DNA of 64,000 bases, from positions 186,001-250,000 of the forward strand of contig JAMPAU010000002.1 of NCBI GenBank assembly GCA_023667045.1, read 5' to 3'. Each line of letters opens with the position of its first letter. Within the stretch, counting starts at the first letter, position 1. The notes beneath the pieces were generated by a model. That model was not told the origin of the DNA. It was given only the letters and a program-made list of their open reading frames with translations, and did no database searches. The position numbers and the translations under genes were made by a program. Origin of the DNA: Ruminococcus flavefaciens (GTDB taxonomy: Bacteria > Bacillota > Clostridia > Oscillospirales > Ruminococcaceae). This document shows positions 34,189 through 41,904 of this stretch, one piece after another.

Positions 34189-35346
34189 ATGATACGGACG
34201 GCGTTTTTTAGAATTAGGAAGACTTATACATTTATTTTTCCGGTTATTTTTTCAGTAGCCTTGTTTTCGTGCGGACAGGAAAAGACAGCCGGAGAAACAG
34301 AACATTCCGGAAAAAAACTTGACCTTGAATATGCGGAGCAGTTTTCTGTATACTGCAATGACGACGGAAGCTATGAAATATATATAGCCGACGGACAGAA
34401 ATTTCTTCTTCTGCCGGAAGATGTCCCCGAACCCGAAACAACCGATATAACCATACTGCACCAGCCTGTCGAGAATATCTATGCAGGGGCTTCATCAGCA
34501 GTAGACCTCTTTGACGGCATAGGCGTGCTTGACGAGGTGAAAATGACTTCCACAAAATCGGCAGACTGGAGACTTCCGGCAGTAGAAAATGCCATAGAAA
34601 AAGGCAGTATGCTTTATGTCGGCAAGTATAATGCCCCCGACTATGAAACGATACTCTCTGAAGACTGCGGTCTTGCACTTGAATCAACAATGATTTATCA
34701 TAGTCCGGAAACAAAAGAACAGCTTGAAAGTCTTGGTATACCGGTTATGGTTGAGAGGTCAAGCTATGAAACTCACCCTCTCGGTCGTCTGGAATGGATA
34801 AAGCTGTACGGACTTCTTACCGGAAAGGAAAAAGAAGCGGAAGATTTTTTCAGCGAAAAAATGAAAATCTTTGATGAGGTCTCGTCAGAAAGCAATATCC
34901 CCGACGGCGAAAGGCAGACGGTTGCTTTTTTCTATATTACCTCAAACGGCTATGCAAATGTCCGCAAGACAGGCGACTATATCTCAAAGATGATAGAACT
35001 TGCCGGAGGAAAATATATCTTCACGGCACAGGACCTCAATGCAGACGAAAATGCTCTTTCTACTATGAATATGGAAATCGAAACTTTTTATGAAAAAGCC
35101 CGTGAGGCTGACTGCATAATATACAACAGCACCATTGACGGCGAACTCGAAAACCTCTCTCAGCTTATTGAAAAAAATGAACTGCTGAAAGATTTCAAGG
35201 CAGTCAAAAACAACAATGTATGGTGTACTGGCAAGAATATGTTTCAGCAGACAACCGGTATGTGCGATATGATACATGATATTCATATGGTCGTAACCGG
35301 AAAGACAAATGGCGATGACCTTGAATTTCTGAAAAGGCTGGAATGA
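34189..35346 (+). CDS. btuF: BtuF/FecB-type ABC transporter substrate-binding lipoprotein
   Basis: 385 residues from the ATG at 34189, chosen for its AAAGGAG site; an in-frame ATG at 34150 lies in the repeat. The signal ends in ALFSC (Cys28). The body is a class III binding protein with two lobes joined by a long helix: ENIYAGASSAVDLFDG, then GRLEWIKLYGLLTGKE, and a DCIIYNSTIDG segment. Next to BtuC- and BtuD-type genes and under a B12 riboswitch, its ligand is probably a corrinoid. Siderophore or haem binding is the alternative. Confidence 0.85.
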   Translation: MIRTAFFRIRKTYTFIFPVIFSVALFSCGQEKTAGETEHSGKKLDLEYAEQFSVYCNDDGSYEIYIADGQKFLLLPEDVPEPETTDITILHQPVENIYAGASSAVDLFDGIGVLDEVKMTSTKSADWRLPAVENAIEKGSMLYVGKYNAPDYETILSEDCGLALESTMIYHSPETKEQLESLGIPVMVERSSYETHPLGRLEWIKLYGLLTGKEKEAEDFFSEKMKIFDEVSSESNIPDGERQTVAFFYITSNGYANVRKTGDYISKMIELAGGKYIFTAQDLNADENALSTMNMEIETFYEKAREADCIIYNSTIDGELENLSQLIEKNELLKDFKAVKNNNVWCTGKNMFQQTTGMCDMIHDIHMVVTGKTNGDDLEFLKRLE

Positions 35347-35349
35347 TGA

Positions 35350-35397
35350 CAGCGGTAATTCATAATTAAAAATTAAGAATGCAGAATTATAAATTAA
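35350..35397. repeat. AT-rich palindromic intergenic repeat, third locus
   Basis: GGTAATTCATAATTAAAAATTAAGAATGC-type sequence of the same family as at 3178 and 34078, directly after the btuF stop codon and before repeat element B. Confidence 0.65.
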
Positions 35398-35438
35398 TCA
35401 AGATATTTGCCTAATAATATTTCAAACGGCTGAAAAAA

Positions 35439-35698
35439 GGTGACCCATAAAAAATTATAGGTCATCTATACTTTTGGCTGTATATCGGCAAAAACAGCAC
35501 TTCTGGTGACGAAAGATGACCTATATTTACTATTTTTATAACTCTCTAATAAAAGAATATATAATATATATATAAAATAGAAAAATAAAAAAGGTTTTGA
35601 AAAAACGGATTTATAGGTCACCTAAAAACAAAAAAAGACTGCTTTGTAGCTATATTTGGCAAAAAATCAAGATGACCCATAAATAATTATAGGTCACC
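35439..35698. repeat. Intergenic repeat element, copy B, with GGTGACC/ATAGGTCA words
   Basis: The word is present as GGTGACCCATAA (35439), TTATAGGTCATC (35455), GGTGAC (35505), GATGACCTATA (35515), TTATAGGTCACC (35611), GATGACCCATAA (35671) and TTATAGGTCACC (35687). The core 35526-35579 matches copy A (reverse strand, 9218-9271) at 53 of 54 positions. It separates btuF from btuC by nearly 400 bases in an otherwise compact operon. No coding potential. Confidence 0.85.
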
Positions 35699-35739
35699 CG
35701 AAAGAAGTGCCGGCAATTATGCATTTATAAGGGGGAAAT

Positions 35740-36750
35740 ATGAACAGAAAAATACGTTATACGGCAGGATTTATTATTCTTGCGGTCGGAATGGCTGTGC
35801 TTTTTTTTGTCGGTCTTGTCTATGGGAGCGTTGAGTTTTCTTTCAGTGAAATTATTGATATACTCTCCGGAAACGGCGATACTACAGGGCATAATATAAT
35901 ATTCCGGATAAGACTGCCCAGAGTGCTTGCCTCGCTGATACTGGGCGGTGCTTTGTCGGTGTCGGGATTTCTTTTGCAGACTTTCTTCAATAATCCCATT
36001 GCAGGACCTTTTATACTTGGTATATCTTCCGGTGCTAAACTTGCTTCTGCAATCGTGATGATTTTCTTTCTGAGCAGGGGAATAGTACTTGATTCTGTTT
36101 CGCTTGTCGTGTCGGCTTTTGCCGGAGCAATGACGGCTACCGGATTTATACTGGCTGTTTCGGGCAGAGTGAAGAATATGTCCGCACTGGTGGTGAGCGG
36201 TGTAATGATAGGCTACATATGTTCGGCAGTGACCGATATTATGGTGACTTTTGCAGACGATTCAAATATAGTCAATCTGCATAACTGGTCTATGGGTACT
36301 TTTTCCGGCACTGACTGGAACGACATAAAGGTTATTGCCGTTATAGTATCGGTAACGCTCGTATGTGCCTTTCTGCTGTCAAAACCCATGAATGCCTATC
36401 AGCTCGGCGAGGGCTATGCCGTGAATATGGGAGTGAATGTAAAGCTTTTCCGTGCTGAACTCATATTACTTTCCAGTGTTCTTTCAGCGTGCGTGACGGC
36501 TTTTGCAGGACCTGTTTCATTTGTCGGTATAGCTGTTCCGCACCTTGTAAAAAGCCTTTTCGGTACTGCCAAGCCTTTAGTTATAATTCCTGCCTCTTTC
36601 ATGGGCGGAGCGGTTTTCTGTCTGCTGTGCGACCTCATAGCAAGGACTTTGTTTTCACCTGTCGAATTAAGCATAAGCTCCGTGACGGCGGTATTCGGTG
36701 TGCCGGTAGTGATGTGGATAATGCTTTCAAAGAATAAGAGGGGAGCATAA
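35740..36750 (+). CDS. btuC: BtuC/FecCD-type ABC permease
   Basis: 336 residues with about ten hydrophobic helices, the FecCD family pattern. RLPRVLASLILGGALSVSG near 62-80 and GPVSFVGIAVPHLVK near 260-274 are typical conserved loops, the latter contacting the ATPase. It would form the membrane channel of the importer with the btuF and btuD products. The ATPase gene starts one base after its stop. Confidence 0.92.
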   Translation: MNRKIRYTAGFIILAVGMAVLFFVGLVYGSVEFSFSEIIDILSGNGDTTGHNIIFRIRLPRVLASLILGGALSVSGFLLQTFFNNPIAGPFILGISSGAKLASAIVMIFFLSRGIVLDSVSLVVSAFAGAMTATGFILAVSGRVKNMSALVVSGVMIGYICSAVTDIMVTFADDSNIVNLHNWSMGTFSGTDWNDIKVIAVIVSVTLVCAFLLSKPMNAYQLGEGYAVNMGVNVKLFRAELILLSSVLSACVTAFAGPVSFVGIAVPHLVKSLFGTAKPLVIIPASFMGGAVFCLLCDLIARTLFSPVELSISSVTAVFGVPVVMWIMLSKNKRGA

Positions 36751-36751
36751 T

Positions 36752-37843
36752 ATGGGAGTATTGAGTACTGAAAAACTCTCGGTAGGGTACGGCAGAAAAA
36801 TAATAGTAGAGGGCGTTGACTTTGAGCTGAAACGTGGCGAAATACTTACTCTGATAGGTGCTAACGGCTGTGGGAAGTCTACCATACTTAAAAGCATACT
36901 GTCTCAGCTTGAGGTGATTTCGGGGGAAATATACATAGACGGAAAAAGTCTTGGCGAGATGAAAAGAATTGAAACGGCTGAAAAAATTTCCGCTGTGATG
37001 ACCGAAAGAATAACCCCCGAACTCATGACCTGCGGTGACGTTGTTGAATCGGGTCGCTATCCGTATACCAATAGACTGGGGATTCTCTCGGCAGAAGATA
37101 AAAAAAAAGTCCGTGAGGCTATGGAGCTTGTCGGGGTGGAAAGTCTGTCATATATGCCTTTCGGTCAGATAAGCGACGGACAGCGACAGCGTGTTATGCT
37201 TGCACGTGCCATATGTCAGGATACGGATATACTCGTGCTTGATGAGCCTACTTCTTTTCTTGATATACACCATAAGCTTGAACTGCTGAATATACTGAAA
37301 AGGCTTGTCCGTGAGAGGAATCTTGCCGTTATAATGTCGCTTCATGAGCTTGACCTTGCACAGAAAGTTTCTGACAGAATCATATGCATAAATGACGGCA
37401 GGGCAGACCGCATAGGCACTCCGGAAGAAATTTTTTCCGGCGAATATATAAGCCGTCTCTATAATATAAAATCTGAAAGCTTTGATTATTCGTACTGTTC
37501 GGCTGAACTCGAAAGACCACAGGGCAGGGCGGAAGTCTTTGTGATAGGCGGAAGTGCTGAAATCTACCGGAGACTGCAAAGAAAAGATATTCCTTTTGTT
37601 ACCGGAGTTATACATGAGAATGACATCTGTTATCCTGTTGCTAAAGCTCTGGCGACTGAAATAATCACTGAAAAAGCCTTTGAGCCGATAAGCAACACAT
37701 CTCTTGAAAAAGCCCTTGAAATCATGAAAAAATGCACCTCTGTAATAAATGTCTGCAAAGTATACGGCACTATGAATCATGGCAACACTGTGCTGGCAGA
37801 AACGGCTGAAAAACTGGGTATTCTTTCAATGCATAATGTTTGA
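36752..37843 (+). CDS. btuD: BtuD/FecE-type ABC ATPase with C-terminal extension
   Basis: 363 residues, about 110 longer than usual. Walker A GANGCGKST is at 36-44, the signature is ISDGQRQR in place of LSGGQ, and Walker B is LVLDEPTSFLDI. After about residue 250 a second domain begins (FVIGGSAEIYRRLQRKDIPFV, split here for length) with Rossmann-like spacing and a conserved-looking TGVIHENDICY. The extension could sense nucleotide or ligand and modulate transport. The gene ends the operon at a strong terminator. Confidence 0.9.
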   Translation: MGVLSTEKLSVGYGRKIIVEGVDFELKRGEILTLIGANGCGKSTILKSILSQLEVISGEIYIDGKSLGEMKRIETAEKISAVMTERITPELMTCGDVVESGRYPYTNRLGILSAEDKKKVREAMELVGVESLSYMPFGQISDGQRQRVMLARAICQDTDILVLDEPTSFLDIHHKLELLNILKRLVRERNLAVIMSLHELDLAQKVSDRIICINDGRADRIGTPEEIFSGEYISRLYNIKSESFDYSYCSAELERPQGRAEVFVIGGSAEIYRRLQRKDIPFVTGVIHENDICYPVAKALATEIITEKAFEPISNTSLEKALEIMKKCTSVINVCKVYGTMNHGNTVLAETAEKLGILSMHNV

Positions 37844-37851
37844 AATTTCAT

Positions 37852-37883
37852 GCGGAGGGTTCAGCATAAGCCCTCCGCTTTTT
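37852..37883 (+). terminator. Terminator of the cbiK-btuFCD operon
   Basis: GCGGAGGG and CCCTCCGC form a perfect 8-bp stem with an 11-base loop, followed by five T. Confidence 0.9.
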
Positions 37884-38343
37884 AGTATTCAGAAATTTTT
37901 TTCGGCATATATATTTTAAGGGCAAAATAAAATTCTCTCGCACCGTTGCACGAACGCATATTTATTCTTATTTTCTTTTTGTCGGTTTTTATGATTAAAA
38001 AAGTCGTTCTGCCGTCTGACTTTTTGTAAATTTTTCTTATCTCGCCGAAATTTATTGTCCGGAATTTAAAGAAGTTCCTGTACTGTATCTGACGATTATT
38101 CATATCGTACTTCACGCTGAAACGGAAACAGAACACCATAAAAACAAGCCACGGCAGAAATAATGGCAACAATATAAAATATATCAGAAAAAATTCAGTC
38201 CCTAATTTTTTTATATTTATGAGGTACAGTATGACAGGGTACAGCAGTACCATTAGTACGGCGTACTTGTCCGCACCATATTTTACAGTTCCGGCACTTT
38301 TATATGGAATAGTCTTTTTATTTTTCTTTTTGTGTTTAGACAT
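37882..38343 (-). CDS. Two-helix membrane protein with PH-like C-terminal domain
   Basis: 153 residues. A basic N-terminus (KHKKKNKK) leads to two hydrophobic helices at about 28-43 and 52-73, then a beta-rich soluble domain (about 74-150: FRFSVKYDMNNRQIQYRNFF and GEIRKIYKK). This layout resembles bacterial PH-domain (YcxB/YdbT-like) membrane proteins. The soluble part is similar to the product of the frameshifted gene at 38845-39209, so the two are paralogues. Function unknown. Confidence 0.65.
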   Translation of the reverse strand: MSKHKKKNKKTIPYKSAGTVKYGADKYAVLMVLLYPVILYLINIKKLGTEFFLIYFILLPLFLPWLVFMVFCFRFSVKYDMNNRQIQYRNFFKFRTINFGEIRKIYKKSDGRTTFLIIKTDKKKIRINMRSCNGAREFYFALKIYMPKKISEY

Positions 38344-38349
38344 AGTTAT

Positions 38350-38684
38350 TCAGTAGCTCCCTTGTTTCATTGTGAAGTCATCGTTTGAGATTTCAAGCAT
38401 TTCAAGACCGTCAGAAGAAAACCGGATATAATATATTTCGTCGATACTCTCACAAATTCCAGTAAATACAACCATGTCTCCGGTTACTGCGGTATTTGCA
38501 GGCGGTCTGCTGATGGTTATTGATTTTCTGTCGGTATCTGTGAAAGCGAGTTCGATATTATAAGACCTGTCAATGACTGGCATACTGTCGCTTTTCCATA
38601 CGCCCTTTATACTGCCTGTCAGCGTACTGCCTAAGACATAAATGACATTTTTTCAGTCTGTACGTGTTTTATGGTAAATAGCAT
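38350..38684 (-). pseudogene. Small unknown gene, apparently frameshifted at an A6 run
   Basis: An ATG at 38684 has a good AGGAG site, but its frame stops after 17 codons. A one-base slip in the run of six A (minus strand, 38648-38653) joins it to a long frame reading KNVIYVLGSTLTGSIKGVWK and continuing to the stop at 38350. Alternatively the long frame extended further upstream and is broken by a TGA just before that run. The intact part (77 codons from 38583) contains DRKSITISRPP and GDMVVFTGICESIDEI. A sequencing error is possible. Confidence 0.55.
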
Positions 38685-38714
38685 ATTTTATGCTCCTTTT
38701 GTCAAAAGAATTTT

Positions 38715-38838
38715 TCATATTGCCGTCAGCAGACTGTCGCCGTCAGATATGTTTATTTCTCCGGTATTGGACATACTGTAACAGTAACTGAAAACGTATT
38801 CAAATCATTTGCCGTCATCTGAATAAGTGTCACCATTT
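38715..38838 (-). pseudogene. Remnant of a coding sequence between two damaged genes
   Basis: One minus-strand frame reads TYSDDGK, a TGA, then FEYVFSYCYSMSNTGEI and ISDGDSLLTAI before a stop. The amino-acid composition looks protein-like but there is no start and no intact frame. It is most simply a decayed gene fragment, possibly the upstream part of the 38350-38684 gene. Confidence 0.4.
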
Positions 38839-38844
38839 TATATT

Positions 38845-39209
38845 CTATCTCTTATTTACATACTGAGGACAGCAAGTTATAAGAAAGTTGCGGAAATCAT
38901 TCATATTTTCACAGTCAGACGGAACAAATATCTTACTGTGAGTTATTTGTATAACTAAAATATTTCCATAGTAAGAATATCTATAAAACCGGTATGAAAT
39001 TATATCCTCAAGATTAATTTTTTCAGTCCGAAAAAAAGTTTGTTGTAATGTGTTGTATTTTTCATTGCTGTCATATATTATTCTAAACCGGAATATATAA
39101 AGTCCAGTATTACAGCAATAAAAAAGAATGTTACAGCAACGGAAAATATAACAGTTATCAGAACAGACGCACATTTTGCCGGACGGCTATATTCTACAAT
39201 TCCGGACAT
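38845..39209 (-). pseudogene. Paralogue of the 37882-38343 membrane protein, frameshifted at a T6 run
   Basis: An ATG at 39209 with a GAGGA site opens a frame encoding MSGIVEYSRPAKCA and a hydrophobic helix (VLITVIFSVAVTFFF) that then stops. The frame one base back continues FRFRIIYDSNEKYN to DFRNFLI and ends at 38845; this part aligns with FRFSVKYDMNNRQ to EFYFAL of the neighbour. Adding one T to the run of six (plus-strand A run 39120-39125) would restore a single protein of about 120 residues. Confidence 0.6.
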
Positions 39210-39233
39210 ATGTTATTCCTCATATAAAATAAA

Positions 39234-39257
39234 GGGACGGACAAAAATATCCGTCCC
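39234..39257 (-). terminator. Terminator of glyA
   Basis: GGGACGG and CCGTCCC form a 7-bp stem around a 10-base loop; on the minus strand a T-rich run follows. Confidence 0.8.
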
Positions 39258-39270
39258 ATAATATTATGAA

Positions 39271-40527
39271 TTACTTGTAAAGCGGGAACTTTTCGCAGAT
39301 AGCGTTTACGCCTGCACGGATTTCGTCAGCCTTGTTTTCAAAGTCTGTAGCACAGAGGTAGATGTACTCAGCGATTTTTTCCATTTCCTCAACGCCTAAA
39401 CCTCTTGTTGTAACTGCTGGTGTACCGATTCTGATACCGCTTGTTACAAAAGGCTTTTCGGGGTCATTATGGATAGCGTTCTTGTTTACGGTGATGTAAA
39501 CTTCATCGAGACGGTGTTCAAGTTCCTTGCCTGTGATATTGAAAGGTCTTAAATCAACGAGCATGAGGTGATTGTCAGTACCGCCGGAAACGAGATTGAA
39601 ACCTCTCTTTAAAAGTCCCTCAGAGAGAGCTTTAGCATTTTCAACTATTCTTCTCTGATAATCCTTGAACTCCGGTTTAAGAGCCTCGCCGAAACATACA
39701 GCCTTAGCTGCTATAGTATGCATGAGAGGACCGCCCTGTGTGCCGGGGAATATAGCAGAATTGATTTTCTTTGCGAGAGCCTCGTCGTTTGTAAGGATAA
39801 GACCGCCACGTGGACCTCTTAAAGTCTTGTGGGTGGTTGTAGTTGTGATGTCTGCATACGGTACAGGAGACTCATGAACGCCAGCGGCAACAAGTCCTGC
39901 AATGTGTGCCATATCAACCATAAAGAGAGCGTCAACGGACTTAGCGATTTCTGAAAGTCTCTTGAAGTCGATAGCTCTCGGATAAGCACTTGCACCTGCC
40001 ACTATAAGCTTAGGTCTGTGTTCTTCAGCGAGTTTCTGGACTGTATCATAGTTGATAGTTTCTGTCTCGTCGTCAAGACCATAAGAAACGAAATTAAAGT
40101 ACTTGCCGGAGAGATTTACAGGTGAGCCGTGTGTAAGGTGTCCGCCGTCTGCAAGGCTCATGCCAAGAACAGTATCACCGGGCTTAAGTACTGCAAAATA
40201 AGCAGCAGTGTTAGCCTGTGCACCTGAATGTGCCTGTACGTTTGCGAACTTAGCACCAAAAAGCTCCTTAGCACGTTCAATAGCGATATTTTCAACTACG
40301 TCAACGCACTGGCAACCGCCGTAATAACGCTTGCCGGAATAGCCCTCAGCGTATTTGTTTGTGAGGACAGAACCCATAGCAGCCATTACAGCAGGGGAAA
40401 CGATATTCTCGCTTGCGATGAGTTCGAGGTTTCTCTGCTGACGTGCAAGCTCCTGTGCCATAGCCTCGCCGACTTCGCTGTCATATTCTGACACAAAGCC
40501 GATTGAATCCATTAAATCATTGTACAT
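39271..40527 (-). CDS. glyA: Serine hydroxymethyltransferase
   Basis: 418 residues. A PLP enzyme converting serine and tetrahydrofolate to glycine and methylene-tetrahydrofolate. [24 protein letters not shown] and the PLP lysine in [14 protein letters not shown] are diagnostic. The ATG at 40527 is preferred to an upstream GTG at 40539 because the AAGGAG site directly abuts that GTG. The gene appears monocistronic with its own terminator. Confidence 0.96.
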   Translation of the reverse strand: MYNDLMDSIGFVSEYDSEVGEAMAQELARQQRNLELIASENIVSPAVMAAMGSVLTNKYAEGYSGKRYYGGCQCVDVVENIAIERAKELFGAKFANVQAHSGAQANTAAYFAVLKPGDTVLGMSLADGGHLTHGSPVNLSGKYFNFVSYGLDDETETINYDTVQKLAEEHRPKLIVAGASAYPRAIDFKRLSEIAKSVDALFMVDMAHIAGLVAAGVHESPVPYADITTTTTHKTLRGPRGGLILTNDEALAKKINSAIFPGTQGGPLMHTIAAKAVCFGEALKPEFKDYQRRIVENAKALSEGLLKRGFNLVSGGTDNHLMLVDLRPFNITGKELEHRLDEVYITVNKNAIHNDPEKPFVTSGIRIGTPAVTTRGLGVEEMEKIAEYIYLCATDFENKADEIRAGVNAICEKFPLYK

Positions 40528-40628
40528 TGGAAAAAACACTCCTTAATTTTAGTATTACGAATATAATTATACAACAGTTCCGGAATAATTTCAATAGGAA
40601 AACAGAAAAAATTTTCCATAAAAATTTT

Positions 40629-41471
40629 TTATGCCAGAGACGGCACTATTTCTTCCCATACAGGATTGCCAGAAGTTGAGGCTTCCGCATAGTACATAAG
40701 TATAAAAGTACTGTCCTGAGCGTCAATCCGTCCGTCCTGATTAATGTCGCATATTTTCTGCTTGTCTTCATCAAGGTCAAGCTCACCGCCTGTGGAGAGC
40801 TTCGCATATGTTAAGAGTACAAAACTTGCGTCCACTGCGTCAACAATGCCGTCTTCATTTGTGTCGCCGAGTTTATCAAAGAGAGTTATGTCATATGTAA
40901 AAATAGGCTTGTCATCTCCGGCAGGGATAACATTTACTGTAGCCTGTTTTTCTTCCTTGAAAAGTTCTTCAAGGTTTTTTTCGGTATAGCAACTGTTTAT
41001 TATGTTTTCTGTCTGAGTATTTACATAATAATTGCCGTTTTCGTCAGTGACAGGTGTCTGTATTTCAAGGGTAATCAGCACTGAAAGACCGTCGAGGTTT
41101 ATATCACCCAGTGCTGAGTAGTATTCTGTTTTTCGGGGAGTACCCTCAACGGAAATGGCAGCTTTTTTATACAGAGCCTGTACAGTCGTGTCAGAATCTA
41201 TGTATTCGGGAGTAGCACTCCACATAGAGAAAGCCTGTTCCGTGTATAAATCAATATGCGAATGAAGCGACGAGGTATCAATCTGAGTATAGTCGATTTT
41301 TTCGCCGGCTTTTACTTCAATTGTCTGCATGACTTCACCCTCAAAGTCAAGAAAAGTCATTGTATACGTCGGGGTATCTTCCGGCGGAGATGATTCTTCT
41401 TCCGCAAATGAATTTAATGGCGAGAGAGCCATAGCAAGTGCAGTAAGGGACAGAATTATATTTTTTTTCAT
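40629..41471 (-). CDS. Secreted dockerin-containing protein
   Basis: 280 residues. A signal peptide ends near SFAEE (about 23). Residues 37-103 resemble an InlB-type beta-grasp repeat (TMTFLDFEGEV to TTVQALYKKA). A type I dockerin follows at 202-265 with two calcium loops, GDTNEDGIVDAVDAS and CDINQDGRIDAQDS, each followed by a hydrophobic helix and the TYA or YYA plus ST pattern seen in Ruminococcus dockerins. Dockerins bind cohesins on scaffoldins, so the protein is probably delivered to a surface complex (cellulosome or amylosome). No catalytic domain is present. It starts 4 bases after the upstream membrane peptide gene. Confidence 0.85.
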   Translation of the reverse strand: MKKNIILSLTALAMALSPLNSFAEEESSPPEDTPTYTMTFLDFEGEVMQTIEVKAGEKIDYTQIDTSSLHSHIDLYTEQAFSMWSATPEYIDSDTTVQALYKKAAISVEGTPRKTEYYSALGDINLDGLSVLITLEIQTPVTDENGNYYVNTQTENIINSCYTEKNLEELFKEEKQATVNVIPAGDDKPIFTYDITLFDKLGDTNEDGIVDAVDASFVLLTYAKLSTGGELDLDEDKQKICDINQDGRIDAQDSTFILMYYAEASTSGNPVWEEIVPSLA

Positions 41472-41475
41472 ATTT

Positions 41476-41640
41476 TTATCCTTTCTTTTCGGGGTTATCG
41501 TTATCATGGGATTCTGATTTTCCGGCTGATTTTTTCCGTCGTATTTTGTAGGTAATCAGTGCAGAACTTATAAAAGCCACAGTGAAAAGTACAATAACAA
41601 TAATCAGAACCAGCGTATTGTTGTTATCTGAGATTTCCAT
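41476..41640 (-). CDS. Single-pass membrane peptide upstream of the dockerin gene
   Basis: 54 residues from the ATG at 41640, which has an AAAGGAG site; an ATG 24 bases further up overlaps that site. A short acidic/Asn N-terminus, one hydrophobic helix at about 9-30 and a basic then acidic C-terminal tail are visible. It is 4 bases from the dockerin gene, implying joint expression. Function unknown; a membrane adaptor for the secreted partner is one idea. Confidence 0.7.
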   Translation of the reverse strand: MEISDNNNTLVLIIVIVLFTVAFISSALITYKIRRKKSAGKSESHDNDNPEKKG

Positions 41641-41753
41641 AAAAATATCTCCTTTCTTAGACATTATAGCATATTTTTCTTTAATTGTCTATACTTTAAT
41701 CGGAATATGCCGGAAACGGTCGGCACAGCTTTTGAAATCTTTCCAAAAACGTG

Positions 41754-41782
41754 TTGACAATAAAAAAAGCATATGATATAAT
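41754..41782 (+). promoter_or_regulatory. Consensus sigma-A promoter of the aro operon
   Basis: TTGACA, exactly 17 bases, TATAAT. The predicted start near 41789 leaves a leader of about 115 bases before aroB. Confidence 0.9.
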
Positions 41783-41810
41783 ATAAAAAAACAGGTAAAA
41801 TTTTTCATCA

Positions 41811-41888
41811 TTTGGTCTGTGCATAAGCATGGGGAATTTATACATTAAATCTGACCACTGCTTAGTGTGAACCAAAGCAGTTTTTTTT
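41811..41888 (+). ncRNA. Structured leader with terminator and competing stems before aroB
   Basis: A terminator stem ACTGCTT (41857-41863) with AAGCAGT (41875-41881) is followed by eight T. An upstream stem TGGTC (41813-41817) with GACCA (41853-41857) encloses two small hairpins, TGC/GCA and ATTTA/TAAAT. TTTGGT (41811-41816) can instead pair with ACCAAA (41871-41876) in the terminator loop and 3' arm, giving a mutually exclusive fold. This is the architecture of an attenuator or riboswitch. No T-box or recognised aptamer consensus was found, and the small reading frame inside (41829-41870) has no ribosome site and only one Tyr. Confidence 0.65.
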
Positions 41889-41904
41889 ATTTTCGGAGGT
41901 AGTC

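Noticed and set aside
38845-39174. Intact 109-codon gene starting at 39174
   Set aside because: That start has no ribosome site and yields a Cys-rich odd N-terminus; the frame with a good site at 39209 encodes a proper membrane helix, so a frameshifted gene is the better reading.
41811-41904. T-box or leader-peptide attenuator upstream of aroB
   Set aside because: No T-box consensus is present, and the 13-codon internal frame has no ribosome site and only one aromatic residue.
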